Source: Neodiprion pinetum
Taxonomy: Eukaryota; Arthropoda; Insecta; Hymenoptera; Diprionidae
Length of the DNA: 64,000 nucleotides
Reading direction: 5' to 3'
Assembly: GCF_021155775.2 (NCBI RefSeq)
Contig: NC_060236.1
Span: forward strand, 30,408,348 to 30,472,347
The notes under the pieces are model-generated. The model was not told where the DNA came from, made no database searches, and saw only the letters and a list, made by a program, of their open reading frames with translations. Shown one piece after another: positions 13,741 through 26,921 of this stretch. The position numbers were made by a program, and so were the translations under genes. How positions within the stretch are numbered: the stretch's first letter is position 1; each line of letters begins with the position of its first letter.

Positions 13741-16393
13741 TTAAACACAGCTGATTAGAGGCTATTGTGTCTTGCTATCTATGCTACGGATATAGTTTTC
13801 TCCGTTAAATCCTTTAGGTTCGTCGCTCCCTCCGGCGCCGAATTTCTCCGATTCCTCCTCCCTGCCTAATTATCTGTTTCGTTCATGGGATCAGGATCTT
13901 TCCACACAGAGGGCAGCACCGTCTAGTTAATTTTTTTCACCGCAACTTATGAATTTAATGGAAAAATGCCGATGCTTAGTAGAACGGTGTTATTTTTCCT
14001 TGATATTTTAGTACGTAATTGATGATCTATAATCAGTTATTGCTGTCTCAGTTTCGCTACGGACCGTGTTCGTTAATTACTAATTTCATATGCTCACTAA
14101 TTGATTCGCAATTTAAAATTATACCGTAACTCTATTTTAAGAATAAGCTATTCAGTAGAATTTGGTAACGTTATTGAACTGTAAAGCAATTTTCCGTTGC
14201 TAATGGTAACGGGAAATTTGTAATTTCAATCACTGTAATTATCCACTAATTACCGTTGCGGATATTGCAACACAGCCCAAAATCGTGCCAAGTATAACAA
14301 AGATCTCATGAAAATCTTAAATTCAGGGTTTTCAATCGTTCTGTGAATAAATCGAAGGCCGTTTAGTAACAGAGACTTTTGTAGGTAGGATTCGGATATA
14401 AATGTGACTCATTTGTCTTTTGTCTTTTCTCTGTTAGCTCACACCTTCATTGTAGCCTATATTATTTTTTTTCCATCTTCCTTCCGTTGCAAAACACTTT
14501 TTGTCTGTTGCTTTGTTCTAATCTTTCGCCACGCGATCGATCTGCAATTCAATTGAGTAGAAACCTTGATTGGGAAGTTGTTGTACGTTTGTTGGATTTT
14601 CTTTTACTTCAGCTTTATGCACCAAGCCGGAAAATTTTGGAAGGAAAAACGAAAATTATAAACTATCACGTTTCATACACATACTCAGACTTCATTTATT
14701 TATTTCTCTTTTTAGTGTGTGTATATATAGATTTTATACATCTATATATATACACGTATGTACATGCACGTACATACATGGATACGTGTATATATATACA
14801 TATATATATATGCTAATTACAAAATTATTATCAATATAAATATTTGTTTAATATAGGCACATTTTTTGTTATATACATTGCAGTTTTCCCTTTAATATTT
14901 TATCTATTTCTAAATATTTATACGTATGTTTACTTTTTGTTTAGCTATTTTTATCCGCTCGTTGGTCTAAACATGACCAAAATACATTCAAGTACTCAAC
15001 CTGGTCTTACAAGTAGAGTAAAGTAAACCACCGCAATACTTCTTCCGCATTGTATATTGTACTCTATAAAGTGGTAAATTTTATAAAAAATCTTGAGCCA
15101 TGGCTCGTTTTTTCTCCTTATTTTTTTTTTCACTGATTGTTTTCTATTTTCTCTTCAATACTTAACAATGCAAATATTTTTTGTTAAATAGAAAGCCCGC
15201 ACACCAATTAATAACGAATATACGTAACGCTTTAGCGTCACAGTCTAAATGATACGCAACGTAATTAATCATCGAGTTTAAAAATGAATACATGTATCCG
15301 AGAATATCCAATCGAGTCCAGTTAGATTTCACGAAATAATGCAGTTCATTATGATTTACATCACACTAATACAGGTTACAGCGAGATAATTTTTCAACGA
15401 AATGAATGCGCGCTTTTCATACATTTATAGGATTTTTCAATTCTGAATAGAATCATTTTTTTTTTTTTTATGAACAACATGTCGTTCCTATATCACCCGA
15501 CAAAGTTGACGTAACATTTATGATTTACGTTATACATGTGTTCATATACATATATATACGTATATGTATAACTTTTTTTTGTACAATGAATTTTTCTCGA
15601 AACGAGGAACGTCAATTGCGTGAATTATTTTCGATGTTTCACTGCAGCTTAACAAAATTGTGAAGTAATCCATTTCTAATTTTTGTGAAAATACTCTCAT
15701 TTTACGAGTTCATTTATATAACTGATATTATACAATATTATTAGTTGATTATTATTTATTAACAATTAACCTAAATATAATGTACATTTAGTCGAGTCAA
15801 CGTTTTTATTTCAACTCTTTGAAAACTCTTAAAATAGTATTTAAGTATATTGACGTTTTTCGCAAGAGGGCGAAACAGATAAAAAATACAAATTTCTCAT
15901 TCGTTACAAATATGCTTGGTCTCAAATACTTGTAATTTTCTAATACCTTTTTCACACGTCAAGGATGTATAATACATGTGAAATCGCAATAAAGGAATAC
16001 CTATTATTACGATACAATGTTTAAAAATTCATTATTGGCTCGTTTCACATACTATACGGGAAACGCAAAACGTTTTTTAACTATTTTTATGCTATTCAAA
16101 ATTTGTATTTGTTTTGTATCCAAAAGGTTTTGTTCTCATATACGAATATATTTTTCTCCAATCTCTGGCTAGAGCTTTCTTATTTTGATTCATCCTTGAT
16201 CACGTATTACAGTTACTATGTTTATTTTTTTATCCTAGTTCAGCATATCGATCGTAAACGAAACTTTACTCCAGCTGTTAGAAAAATAAATACTGTATTT
16301 TTTAATAAGAAATTCTGTTCCACGAAATCATTTTCATGTCCTTGTTTAGAATATGTCTACTGTATACTGGTTGAAATTACAGGCCAATAAACT

Positions 16394-16399
16394 TTTATT
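16394..16399 (-). terminator. Poly(A) signal for HR78
   Basis: AATAAA on the minus strand about 226 bp after the HR78 stop codon, the first canonical hexamer downstream. It implies a short 3' UTR. Confidence 0.55.
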
Positions 16400-16624
16400 T
16401 CTCCCTATATCCTTTCTTATTTATAACTACAACTTTATAGCAAGACCCATATTACTACAATATTGACAATACAGCGAAACTTTTTCATTAAATTTCTCGT
16501 GGTACGTTGCATTTTCAAAATGTCGCGAACCACTTTCACCTGATCTGGCCAGAGTTTATTTAACACATGGTCTTATAGCATCGTAAATACTTAAACAACT
16601 GCGACAGAGGCAAATTAAACTTGG

Positions 16625-18862
16625 TCATCCCATGTGGTTCTCGGGCTCAGTTTTACAGTCTGGCATGGTGAGAATGTAAGGCACTACGCTGGCAACGCTT
16701 ACCCTGCCAATAAGACCAGCAAAAAAAAGATCCTCGAGTACTCGTGGGTCGATGGAACGCAACGGCGGAAGCCTGATTAGGAGACGGGGTAATCTTTCAG
16801 CCCCGACACACCGCTGCAGCTCGTTCCAGGCAGCCTCTTGCAGGACCTCAACTTTCTTACGCCAAACGCCAGACATCACGTTATCTGAAGGGGGCAGAAA
16901 AATTTCTCTTGACAAAAAACAAAAATATAAATTTGGTTTAGCTTCATCCTAATATTGATCAGACAATTTGCTCATTACTAAGTTTTCCACTGCCGTTGTT
17001 GTTAATGCTATCATCATTATTATTTACCGGCGCTGAACAGAGTGAGAGCTTTCAAGTAGGCGAATTCCGTCGCGTCAACTTGGAGCTTGTGAAGCGAACT
17101 GACGCAGTCTTGAAGACGGCATATGTGTTCAGTAACAAGTTTAACTTTGCTAGCTGTTATTTTTTCCTGGGCTATACTAGCTTGAAGATGATTAACAATT
17201 GATGTTAAAATACTGGGAAGAGACAACGTGTGAGCACACTGTGCTAAGCCTAGGGTGAAAAGTTGACCCCAAGAACTACGCACCAGTGTCGTCTGCACTT
17301 CGGAGCTGTGAAAAAAAGAATACATGTTTTCAATCTTATTGGACTGAACTGCGAAGATTAGGTATATTAGTCGAAAGAGGCAGTCTGTCTGTATCGCATA
17401 AGCGAAATCTGAGTTAGACCACCTCCTAATTCGTAATAACGGGGTTGGTAGCAGCGAGCTTGACTCTGAACGTGAAAGAAAATTCAATACATAAAAATAT
17501 CAGAAATCAGAAAAGTGACTTGCTGCCAGCCCTTCGAATAATTTGTGTAAAAGAAAAGCTTACGGTAATGCTTGAAATGCTGGTATACCTCTGGCCCAGT
17601 GTACAGATAAAAATAACAATCTAGCAGCGCTTTCACATATGTAATGTACCGAAAGATAAGCAGGTGCTGGACTAGGAGCTTTGAGTTCAAACTGCGTGTG
17701 TTTTTCGTACAATAATTGGCCCGTCCATTCCTCCTCGGATTCATTAGTGCCATTGACGCTCTAGAATCATCAACAGAAATAATATCAAGAAGTAACTCAT
17801 TTCCAGGTCGCCAAATCAATAAACAGACAAAGCAAATGAAACGCCACTTTTTTCTTAAAAAGTGTCGCTTACCTCCCCAATAAGTCTGGCCATACTGTCC
17901 AGGGCGTGAGAAATTAAAGAACGCTCTCTGGCAAGGGTCAAAACGTCGCTGAGATCGCTGTCATTGCTCTGTTCCTCCATACTCGGACTTTCTGGCTGTT
18001 CCCAAGTCAGCGGTGTCTCAGGGATCGATTGTTGTGGTTCTGGCTTCACCCTGGGACTACGATTCCCGACTTTTCCGCTACCCGAGTCCCCCAAAACAGG
18101 CTTCCTCTCGTGCTGTACCGCTGCAACACCCCAAGCTTGCTTATGTTTATTACATCCATCAAGTTTTTCACTGACAATCATCGTTCGATAGTGAACCAGG
18201 TAAAAATTTAAAGCTCGTTCTAATGTCCGAGGTCATTTCGATTCTAAAAGGATTGATTTTGAAATTTAACAGTCGTAATTTACTCCCATCCAGTGAAATG
18301 GGACTTACAGTCACTGCGCATTCCCATCGCCAAGCATTTCTGAAGTCTGCAATATTGGCAACGATTTCTGTGATGTTTCGTTACTTCGCACGTTTTACTA
18401 CCCCTGCACTGGTACCCGAGCTGCTTTCTAATGCTCCGTTTGAAGAAGCCTTTACATCCCTCGCAACTTATCGCACCGTAGTGCCGTCCGCTTGCACGAT
18501 CTCCGCAAACGACGCACAACTCCAACGATAAACCCAAACCAAGAGGGCCTCGAGCGTCTCTGTTAAATGGGAGCTGAAATGATACAAAATATGATAAATA
18601 ATTGGTCAAAATAAGACTGTCGTCAGGCCATAAAAACCAGAACAATGTCCGTAAGTAATTTCACAATTGACAAAAAAAATTTCTATGCATTTTGACGTAT
18701 GTAAGTGAATTATATGATTCTTACCACTACTTCGATGTCCCCGATATGATCCATGCCTGGCTGCTGTACCAGACTGCAAAAATCTCTTTCCAGTTTAACA
18801 TCTGCTTCACTATTGTTCAAATTGTTTGCATGATCGCTCTGCTCAACGTGATTTCTGTCCAT
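16625..18862 (-). CDS. Hr78: HR78-like orphan nuclear receptor (NR2 subfamily, TR2/TR4 relative)
   Basis: Ligand-type transcription factor of the HR78/TR2/TR4 group; in flies Hr78 acts in ecdysteroid-timed development. Six coding exons: 18725-18862, 18309-18573, 17873-18120, 17564-17760, 17028-17305, 16625-16884. All phases match, giving 1386 bp (461 aa). The DNA-binding domain begins at Cys66 (CVVCGDRASGRHYGAISCEG), with P-box CEGCKG, and ends CRLQKCLAMGMRSDS; it is followed by VQHERKP, a hallmark of insect HR78 as I recall it. A Ser/Pro-rich hinge precedes a ligand-binding domain with YLSVHYICESAARLLFLSVH, WARGIPAFQAL, ELFTLGLAQC-like WGQLFTLGLAQCAHT, and a C-terminal DLFFAGLIGRVSVASVVPYIL. 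The start ATG at 18862 has context GACATGG; an upstream non-coding exon joins at acceptor 18868/18869. It is somewhat shorter than fly and vertebrate members, mostly in the N-terminus and hinge. Confidence 0.93.
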
Positions 18863-19383
18863 GTCTTTCTGAAATGATTTATGAAAAAATTTATTGTTAT
18901 TTGAAAAATTACCTATTTATAACAACAAATATCAGTATTGTAGTTTATATTAATATATAGTTAATCGCGTCTTATTTTTCCCCTGAAACCAATTACTCGA
19001 ATGATCAAGCATAAATGGCGATATCGCCACAAGAATAAGATCGAATCAATTTATCATTGTTAAACAATTGTAACTATAAATTCTAGTAAGTAAAAATCCC
19101 CTGTGATGTGAGCAAGAATTATTCAAATACTAAGAATGAATGATTGAAGTACATATGCGTATAACGGCTTAATTTTACGATCAATTTGCAAATATTACGA
19201 ATATAATAATATTTACTGATAGTGATAACAATAATATTAATAAACGGAAGAAATATTTATTATCTTTTATTCATTAATTGTATGTACCATTCGTTTGAAA
19301 ATACACTTGAGGTAAATACTAATTCTCGACATGAGACAGAACGAGAATAAAAGAGTTGTGTAAATAAATTTAAAAATACACAC

Positions 19384-19417
<34 letters not shown>

Positions 19418-19609
19418 CAAGTAAAGAAACTGTTGTATATAGAACAGCCAGGGATTACGGTTTGTTTCGAAAACCGTGTGTAATAATAAAGGGCTCGCTG
19501 CGGCGTACGAATTTTCGACATTATTTTTAATACATTCCAGGTCCTGTTCGGCACGGTCAAAGCACAGGAATGTAAACTAGATCGTTCGGTTCGAACGTCT
19601 GCCTCCTTC

Positions 19610-19760
19610 CCTCCACTACCCCTTCCGTTTCTTGCCCCCCCCCCCCCTCTCCCTCCCCCTCCCCCTTTAACCTCATCCTCTTCGGGCGCCATTTTAAGAA
19701 GTGAAAGATGGTCCTCATCTCCGCAACAGAGTCTACAATTCCTCACCTTCCGTTGTGCAT
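19610..19760. promoter_or_regulatory. GC-rich patch with GGCGCCATTTT, candidate promoter
   Basis: A C-homopolymer and CCCT-rich run at 19618-19666 is followed by GGCGCCATTTT (19685-19695), a YY1/pho-like core often seen at insect start sites. A minus-strand start here would lie about 0.8 kb upstream of the HR78 start codon exon. A small minus-strand open frame beginning ATGGCGCCCGAAGAGG is present but turns into glycine-rich simple sequence. Confidence 0.35.
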
Positions 19761-22717
19761 GACCTAAGCTACCTGCCTGTCATAAAAAGTTTGATTTTAT
19801 TATACAATCTACGTATGTATTATGTACAGCATATGCACTATAATTCGTCATTGATGTCCCCGACGAAATCGAAGACGAACCTGACGCAACGGAATTCACG
19901 TTCGAAACTGTTTCGTTTGAACTGTGGCAACGAGAAAGAGAAGCGAATACCGTTTGACAAAAATTTCATGCATTATACTTGTAACGCGTAGACGGGGCCA
20001 ACTACGCGTGCATTATATCGATTCCTCAAAATACATTAGTTAATTGATATATCCTGATCGGGATTTTATTTGAAATTACTCTATTTTTTTTCCTTGGTAT
20101 TCGACTGTTTTTGAAATAATGGAAAAAATCGAAACCTCGAACGGACTAAGAAATCATACTCCCAGCTCCGATGACGCGTTATTTTACATGCCACGCTGAT
20201 TTCGGAGGCAATTAGAAGTGGATTTAGAAATTTTGAAGACTGCGAAATCCACACGTCCCAGTTTAGTATAGCAAATTCTGATTTTAAACGGCGAAATACG
20301 AAATTGGATAAAATAGAACGGCACGAATTGGTTGATTGAACAGCGTCAAGAATTTGTTATATATTCATTGAAATTTATATTTTCCAAGATTAAATGTACA
20401 CATGATATACGTCCGTGTTACGTCATTAATTTTGTACTTCATATTACCAACGACATTGTATTTACACCTAACTTGTCCACGAAACTATCCACGAAAACTG
20501 CGGAAAATTGAAATTTTAAAATTTGAACACGAATGAAAGAACGATTCGTTCATATTAACAAAACAACGTGAAAATGAGTGGCTCCGATTATTTAAATATT
20601 CCGAGAAACATCGACGGTTGAATAAACCTACATTATATCTCTATCCGTGTACATATTTATCCCTATGTATGCTTTATTCCTTCTTCTATAGAATTAAGGT
20701 GCACGCTATATACAACAAATATTATAGCTTTCGCGATACGCTGATGACGTGAAACCTTCGATGTGTAACGTCTTCGAAGCTGACATGCTGACATACGAAC
20801 ATTTCGAATGAATTGCAGCATGACTGCAGTGAACGACCTGAAATTTACCTCGGAAACATAATATAATATACCTCACAATTTACCCGTCGCGGATGCAATT
20901 ATTTTTCAAACCCCGAGGCAATCGTTGCTATTTAATTAAGCACGTCTTGACATTGCTTATATAAGAACTCGTGGGTTCAAGTGATGAATCATTAAAAAAA
21001 AAAAAAAAAACCTAAACCTTAAAAACAAAACGATTTAAAGAAAATAAAAATGATAATCACGTACTACTTTCCCGCCAAGAACAAATCGAAGAAGGCCTCC
21101 AGACGGTATTACTATACGTCAACTAAATACAACTGCGAAGATTTTTGACAACGACTATACAACATGGCCACCAAAGGTCAAAGTGAGTTGAAAGTGTATT
21201 GGAGTCATCGAGGCACGTTCATACTCGTACACGTTGAATTTCCAACGGAAACAACTGGCTATCGAATGTGTACACAGTCACAAAGGTTAGAAAGAATTCC
21301 TTCGACCGTTCGACGACTTGGAATAATTTTAGTAATGACAAACGGACACCACCTATTACAGAAGTCTTATGCGTTGTAAAATACATCTACACGCTCTACC
21401 GTGCGGTATATTATACTGTACCTGGTATTCGTATCATGAGGTCAAGCATACGTATATAGGTGTTATACACATAGGTATCTATGCAGAAACGGTGAGCAAT
21501 CGCAGAGTTGAACGTCGACGAAGGTTTGGAAGTGCCATTCGTATAGGAATATGGTATCCGATTTCGTGACAGGGTTATTATTACTTAGCCATTAATCGGC
21601 ACATGATTTGAGAACCGATCCGAAACCTGGTAGCGACGGACGCGCACGAAAATAACACTATTATAAAGCGAGAATTCACCAGGTTCACGAATCCACTACT
21701 CAATAAGAGCGAAACGTACCACGTGAAATTTACCACTGACTGCCCAAACTCAACCTTGTACAGGTACACAACCATTCACGAGCCGTTCTCTGCTCTGGCA
21801 GGTTGGCAGGTTGCGGGTCACTTCGACACTCCGATTTTCGAACGACAGCAGCAGCCAGGTGCATTCTAAGCTCACCTGCGATGCCGCAAGCATGTATCTG
21901 CCGAGCCTGTGCCATAGATAATAGATTCGCGTAATCGGACATCGGAACACCGATGCTCACGAAATTGGTCCGAACGATTTACTCTTGCAAACAATATGTC
22001 TACAAGTATATAATTAAAGCGAGAGGTCCGTTATAATTCTCGTGTTTTGCGCCTGCAGAAATACCGCTCGCACTCTTATGCATATTATGTAGCCTTGAAA
22101 AGATTGTTGTCTTTCTTTGCACAGGTTTGTTCGATTCGACGGTACACCACGTAACATGGAGGACAATTACGTGTTCTTTTATTTGTATTTTATTTATTTA
22201 TTTTTTTTTCTTTTCCAATAATGATGCTCGCATGTGTATAACAAGACGACGAAGTTGCAAAACGGAATGGAAAAGAACATACGGGGCGAGTCATTTAGAA
22301 GCGATTTTACGTTTGCGTAGACGCCAGCCATGTCAGGTGTACAAGTATACAGGTATACCTATTATACCTATTCGTAAGCATATACGTGCAAAGGCATAGC
22401 ATACATTCAACGGATGGTCGCACGCAGCAGCAGGTAAAGGTCGCCACAGGTCCGAAGGTTACTTGACCGACATGGCGTATATCTCTGGTGTTAACGGCAG
22501 CGCAGGTGCAATTGACACGTACATACGTTCAACAGAGAAATGATAATATTATCTCTGCCGCGTGCCTTATGTAGCTGTACGCAAACGCGTTAAAAACAAG
22601 TAACGTTTCAAGCGAACATCTTTCTTTTTTTTTCTGCTGATGCGTTCGAAAAATTCGAATTAGGAAAATCGAACTTGTACAAGAAATCTCTTCCAACTAT
22701 GTTCACCGTGCAATAGT

Positions 22718-22737
22718 AATACCGCGCACGCGGTATT
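22718..22737. repeat. Short perfect inverted repeat AATACCGCG-CA-CGCGGTATT
   Basis: Two 9-bp perfect arms separated by CA, GC-rich within AT-rich DNA. It could be a dimeric protein-binding site; no gene start is evident beside it. Confidence 0.6.
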
Positions 22738-23579
22738 GCATATACGTATTTATATTATCTTTCAGATTACTCATAGCTAGAGTTGATGTTTCGACTGAAA
22801 AGTGAGTCATAAAATTTAATGACTCGCTGACGAAGAAAGAAAATGGACTATATGTAACGAAATATTTTAAACTGAGAAGAAAAAAAAAAAAAAGAAAAAA
22901 TTAAACGATCGAGACAAATTTATATACGTGATATTCATTTATCATGATCGCAAGCCAATTAGCGTGTCGCGTTTACTGTTTATATATCAACAAATCATTG
23001 CGGTCGGTCGGAAAATAATCTGTCCACAATTTCTAAATCTTACCATTTAGTCGTGACGAATTCGTTGGAAAAGCAAAATCGACGATCGAGGTGTACGCTT
23101 GAGAATTATTTTGGACTTTCAAGAACTTATACGTGATTTTATCACGTGACCGATTGTCTCGGATAAGTCCGTGGATGTGTTATGTTCATGTCGACAGGTG
23201 AGTATTGTTTTTTCACGGAATAAAAGCGAAAGGGTCACGCAGTGATAGTTTTCAAATGTGTGATCAACTGGTATCGAAGTATGCGGAGAAATGTATTTTG
23301 AGTGTGCATGACGCATCTCTTCGGTTATTACAGGGGTTTATATGCGTGTAAAACGGTAAATGTGGGCGAACTTTAGCCCTGAGCTCGCGTAACACGACGA
23401 ACTCGCGGCAAAAGATCGTAACTCTCATCGAGTGGGGAGATTAAATGGACGCAATCCGATGTGAATTATTTAATAGATAAATTGTTAAGACTTCGGTGGT
23501 AAAACTTACCCTTTGTAAGCCGACAGAGAGAAATGATTTAACTACGCGACATTTGAATATTTGACAGCTGCTACCAGAC

Positions 23580-23860
23580 TTCACCACCCATCCATGGGTT
23601 AGAGTTCATAACCTCTTCTAACCTTTACTTTACCTTTCCATTCCCCTCCCTCCTGCCCTCGCAGCTTCCCCTGTCGCCGCTCTGCCCCCTTTACCTCTAA
23701 CCTATCCCTACCTTTCACCCTTCTTCTCTTAACTTATGTCTGCGTTTAAACAGCCAATCACAATGCAAAGTTGAAAATAACTTACCCGATGTTCGGAACT
23801 TGGGGTCAGGCGCCATGTTTTGCCCATGTCAATTCAAGATGGCGTCATATGATCGATTGA
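23580..23860 (-). promoter_or_regulatory. Candidate promoter and minus-strand first exon with small upstream ORF
   Basis: GC-rich patch with a CCAAT box (CAGCCAATCA near 23751), GGCGCCATGTTTT (from 23809) and AAGATGGCG (23836-23844). On the minus strand AAAACATGGCGCCTGACC opens a ten-codon frame that meets a strong donor, CGG|GTAAGTT, at about 23787. Joined to the HR78 acceptor at 18868 the frame would terminate quickly, so it would act as an upstream ORF, not an N-terminus. Whether the exon belongs to HR78 is inference. Confidence 0.35.
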
Positions 23861-26645
23861 ATCTCGGGATTTTCTTATCCACTCAGGTTTTCTTCATTGT
23901 CATATTTTTCATGGATGCTGTAATAGCCTAAAGCCACGATGATGAACTGAAATTATTTTACATTGTCATGCGATTGATGGGTAAAATTTTCAAATATATT
24001 CTTTCTGCTTTGCACATTTGAACACGTACATACAAACATGGACGACGCTCTGTTTTATCTGACGCTATTTTTCTTATTCTAAGATCGTTGACCAATCATG
24101 GTACTCCGTACATGCTGTTTACAGTTCCGCGCTAATTTCAAAATTACGGTCAATGTAGGATGTTCGTTACTACTGACGGTAAAGGTTGAACCGTGAGATT
24201 GGTACAGACGAGAAAAAAAAGAACATGAGAAGAGAATACGAACTGAATGTTATGAATATAGATATATATTAAAAAAGAAAAAGTACTAAGTATCTTGAAA
24301 GGTAGATAATCAAATAATCAACACAAATAAAAATCAGTTCATTTACCATGAAAATTCCGAACCCTAACGTCGCATTTACCAAGTAAAACTTTTACATTTT
24401 TAATAAATATCGTCCCTCAAACACAGCTAGTATAGCCAGTCAAGGTGTCCTCTGTGAAGGTAAACATCAGATGAACTGAGAGTAAACAAACACCACGTCC
24501 TTATACTCGACAATACCAATCTCATTGGTAGATCCAGCCCAGTATACGAATTGAGTTTTGCCCGTTTGAATTGTACCTGCGTTAAAGCCTTATAATTAGC
24601 AGTTGATTGCAGCGATTGTGAAAATGAATGCTGTTCAAATTCTCATCCCTGATTAAATTTGGCATAGGTAAAAACCATTAGACTAATTGTGAATTGTATG
24701 AATGTGCGATTAATGATAATAATACGTATAACAGAAGTTTCATCAATTTTAGCAACAGGTCTTTGGTCACAAGAACAAATTATTGTAAACAACGATGGAA
24801 TTTGAATGGGTCTACCAGTAAAGGAATCATTGTTAAAACTCGAAAACGAATGTGAGGCAGAAAGGACAACAATATCGATATTCTGTTGTGTATTTTTATT
24901 ATTTCAAATTATATGTTTACCTCTATACTGTGAGCGAAACTGCAAATGTTATCTTTCTAAATACATCAGTAAAATCATTAAAAGAAAATAAAATTCCACG
25001 GCGAACGAATATTCTTAACGTAAAGATATCTGATCGAAGTCAGGATACCGTGGAAAAACATCAGTCATTATAAAAAAAGAAAATGATTCACAAGTATCAT
25101 AAAGTAATAATATTTATTTAAACAAAGGAGACATTACATGATAATTACATTAATCAATAATTCACAGCTGATTCTACCTGAATAGTTTCAAAAACACTCG
25201 TAATTGCCTGACATAGGAATTCAATGAGTATTTTTTCCTCCGAATTGTAATTTATCTTTTTGTATAGAATAAGTATATTATATGCACGTTATTAATGACA
25301 GTTTATTGCATCTAGTTTGAAGGAAAGAGTAAGCAAAAAATATATTATTTTCAAGAAGGCTATTTGATATTTTAAATAACTAACAGTTTTTTTTTATTAA
25401 CCCATGCTTTGAACTACCGAAAAGATGAAATTATCATCAAAGAAAATTCAATTGATTAAGATAAACAAAAATAGCAAATACGAAACACTTCGTTTCGATT
25501 GGTTTATGAAGATCTTACGAACAAATGAATTTTGATATTACTAAGAAAAACTATCAGCCTCAAAAAAATTAATAATTATAATATGAGAAAAACTTACAAT
25601 CTTCTAATTACTAAAAAATACTTGTACGAACATATTGCAAAATCTGTTAACTTTAGAATATTTTGTTGCCATTTTCCTCAACTAACTACTAACGTACAAA
25701 ATACTATTACCGCTACTTAATACATTTTATCTGTAAATATATTCCAATATTATCATAAAGGAGATTATTTGTTTAGATTCTACTGTAACATTTCTTGAAT
25801 AAGGATAAGATTGTTACAAAACAATTATTTTTCAGCAGGCAATTTGAGGAACTATCACGATATAATTATACATGTGCGAGTGTAGTTAATACAAATTAAT
25901 AAGTAACAATAGGATATGACGCTTAAACAAAAACGGTTAATAAAGAAATCTCAATGTCAACATTCAGGCTCAAATAAAAATATGATATTTCGTAGTATTT
26001 TTTCATCAAGTATTTGAGCTGTTTCACACTAGTAGTTCGACTTGTTATAACATTATAGTGATTGACGTGATAATTAAACTTTCAGTACAATGAATGGGTA
26101 CAATAAAACGATAATTAAGTCAAGAATAATCAACTACTAGGATTATCAGCTCTCTTTTTACTGGAGGTATATAATTTGTTTACTTTCCTTTTTATTCTTT
26201 AATTCAGTTTGCATTTAACATGTCCCTCATGTATTCTCAAACTTATTCTCACACAACACGCAACAGCCTAATCACAGTTGCAATAAGTTCAACAGTATTT
26301 ATCACCCGTCGTTCGATATTTTTGTATAAAATAATTAAATCTGAAATAGCAATAAGTCGGTTTTCAGTATTAGACATTTGTAACGCATGCATGTATAGAA
26401 AAGACAGAGGCATCCTCTGATTCATGTATCCTAATGTAAATGAAATACAATAAAAAAACGACAGTAAATATTACAGGTAAAGTGTCCTTGAAATTTACTC
26501 AACAACAACAATGCAGTGAATTGATTTTATTAATTTTTATATCACTTTAACAACAGATATAGGATAATATTTCAAGAAAATGTTATTTCAAATAGAAAAC
26601 CCAGCTTTCTATACACTGTATTATAATTCGATAAAATTACTGATA

Positions 26646-26651
26646 TTTATT
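26646..26651 (-). terminator. Candidate poly(A) signal for LC3
   Basis: Minus-strand AATAAA about 270 bp after the LC3 stop; further hexamers occur at 26526-26531 and near 25113. The stretch to 24.4 kb is AT-rich with no protein-like frame, so alternative longer 3' UTRs are possible. Confidence 0.4.
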
Positions 26652-26921
26652 TGAATATAATTTACATCGCTGTTTGCATGTATTTGATACCATTAAAAGT
26701 CAGTAAATACAAGTAAAAGTAAGATATGTGTAACAATTCATCCTCCTTTTGGATATTAGTCATCTTTAATGTTCACGCAGCAGTTTTTGGCACTAGCTAT
26801 GAATTCTTTGCAACACACAGAGCATAAGTACGCCAAGTTCTTTAATTTCATATTATATAGGTAATTCTTACAATTTGTGTATAATCACCGAAGACTCACC
26901 TAGAATCACACCAGTCGCAAT

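Larger units (their letters stand above)
9624..16624. other. MK2 upstream region and HR78 3' flank; no coding exon recognised
   Basis: Seven kilobases without a recognisable protein. Landmarks: poly(T) at 9779-9793, a short GAATTT tandem at 11040-11060, a (GT)n run at 11530-11552, and a GC-rich C/T tract around 13550-13700 where minus-strand MK2 transcription could begin. Other parts are AT-rich. Open frames overlapping the GC-rich tract look like composition artefacts. Confidence 0.5.
18869..26921. other. HR78 upstream region and LC3 3' flank; no coding exon recognised
   Basis: Eight kilobases holding probable HR78 5' non-coding exons/introns (left and centre) and LC3 3' UTR/flank (right). 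Landmarks: (TA)n at 19381-19415; a C-rich patch at 19610-19700; poly(A) at 20994-21010; a 20-bp palindrome at 22718-22737; a GC-rich patch with CCAAT and GGCGCCAT motifs at 23580-23850. No frame in it matches a protein family I know. Confidence 0.5.

Noticed and set aside
18223..18531. 102-codon plus-strand frame at the HR78 zinc-finger exon
   Set aside because: Antisense shadow of the conserved DNA-binding domain exon.
19417..19746. Minus-strand frame with glycine-rich MAPEEDEVKGGGGG
   Set aside because: The glycine run comes from C-homopolymers; no downstream exon continues the frame convincingly, so a promoter or 5' UTR is more likely.
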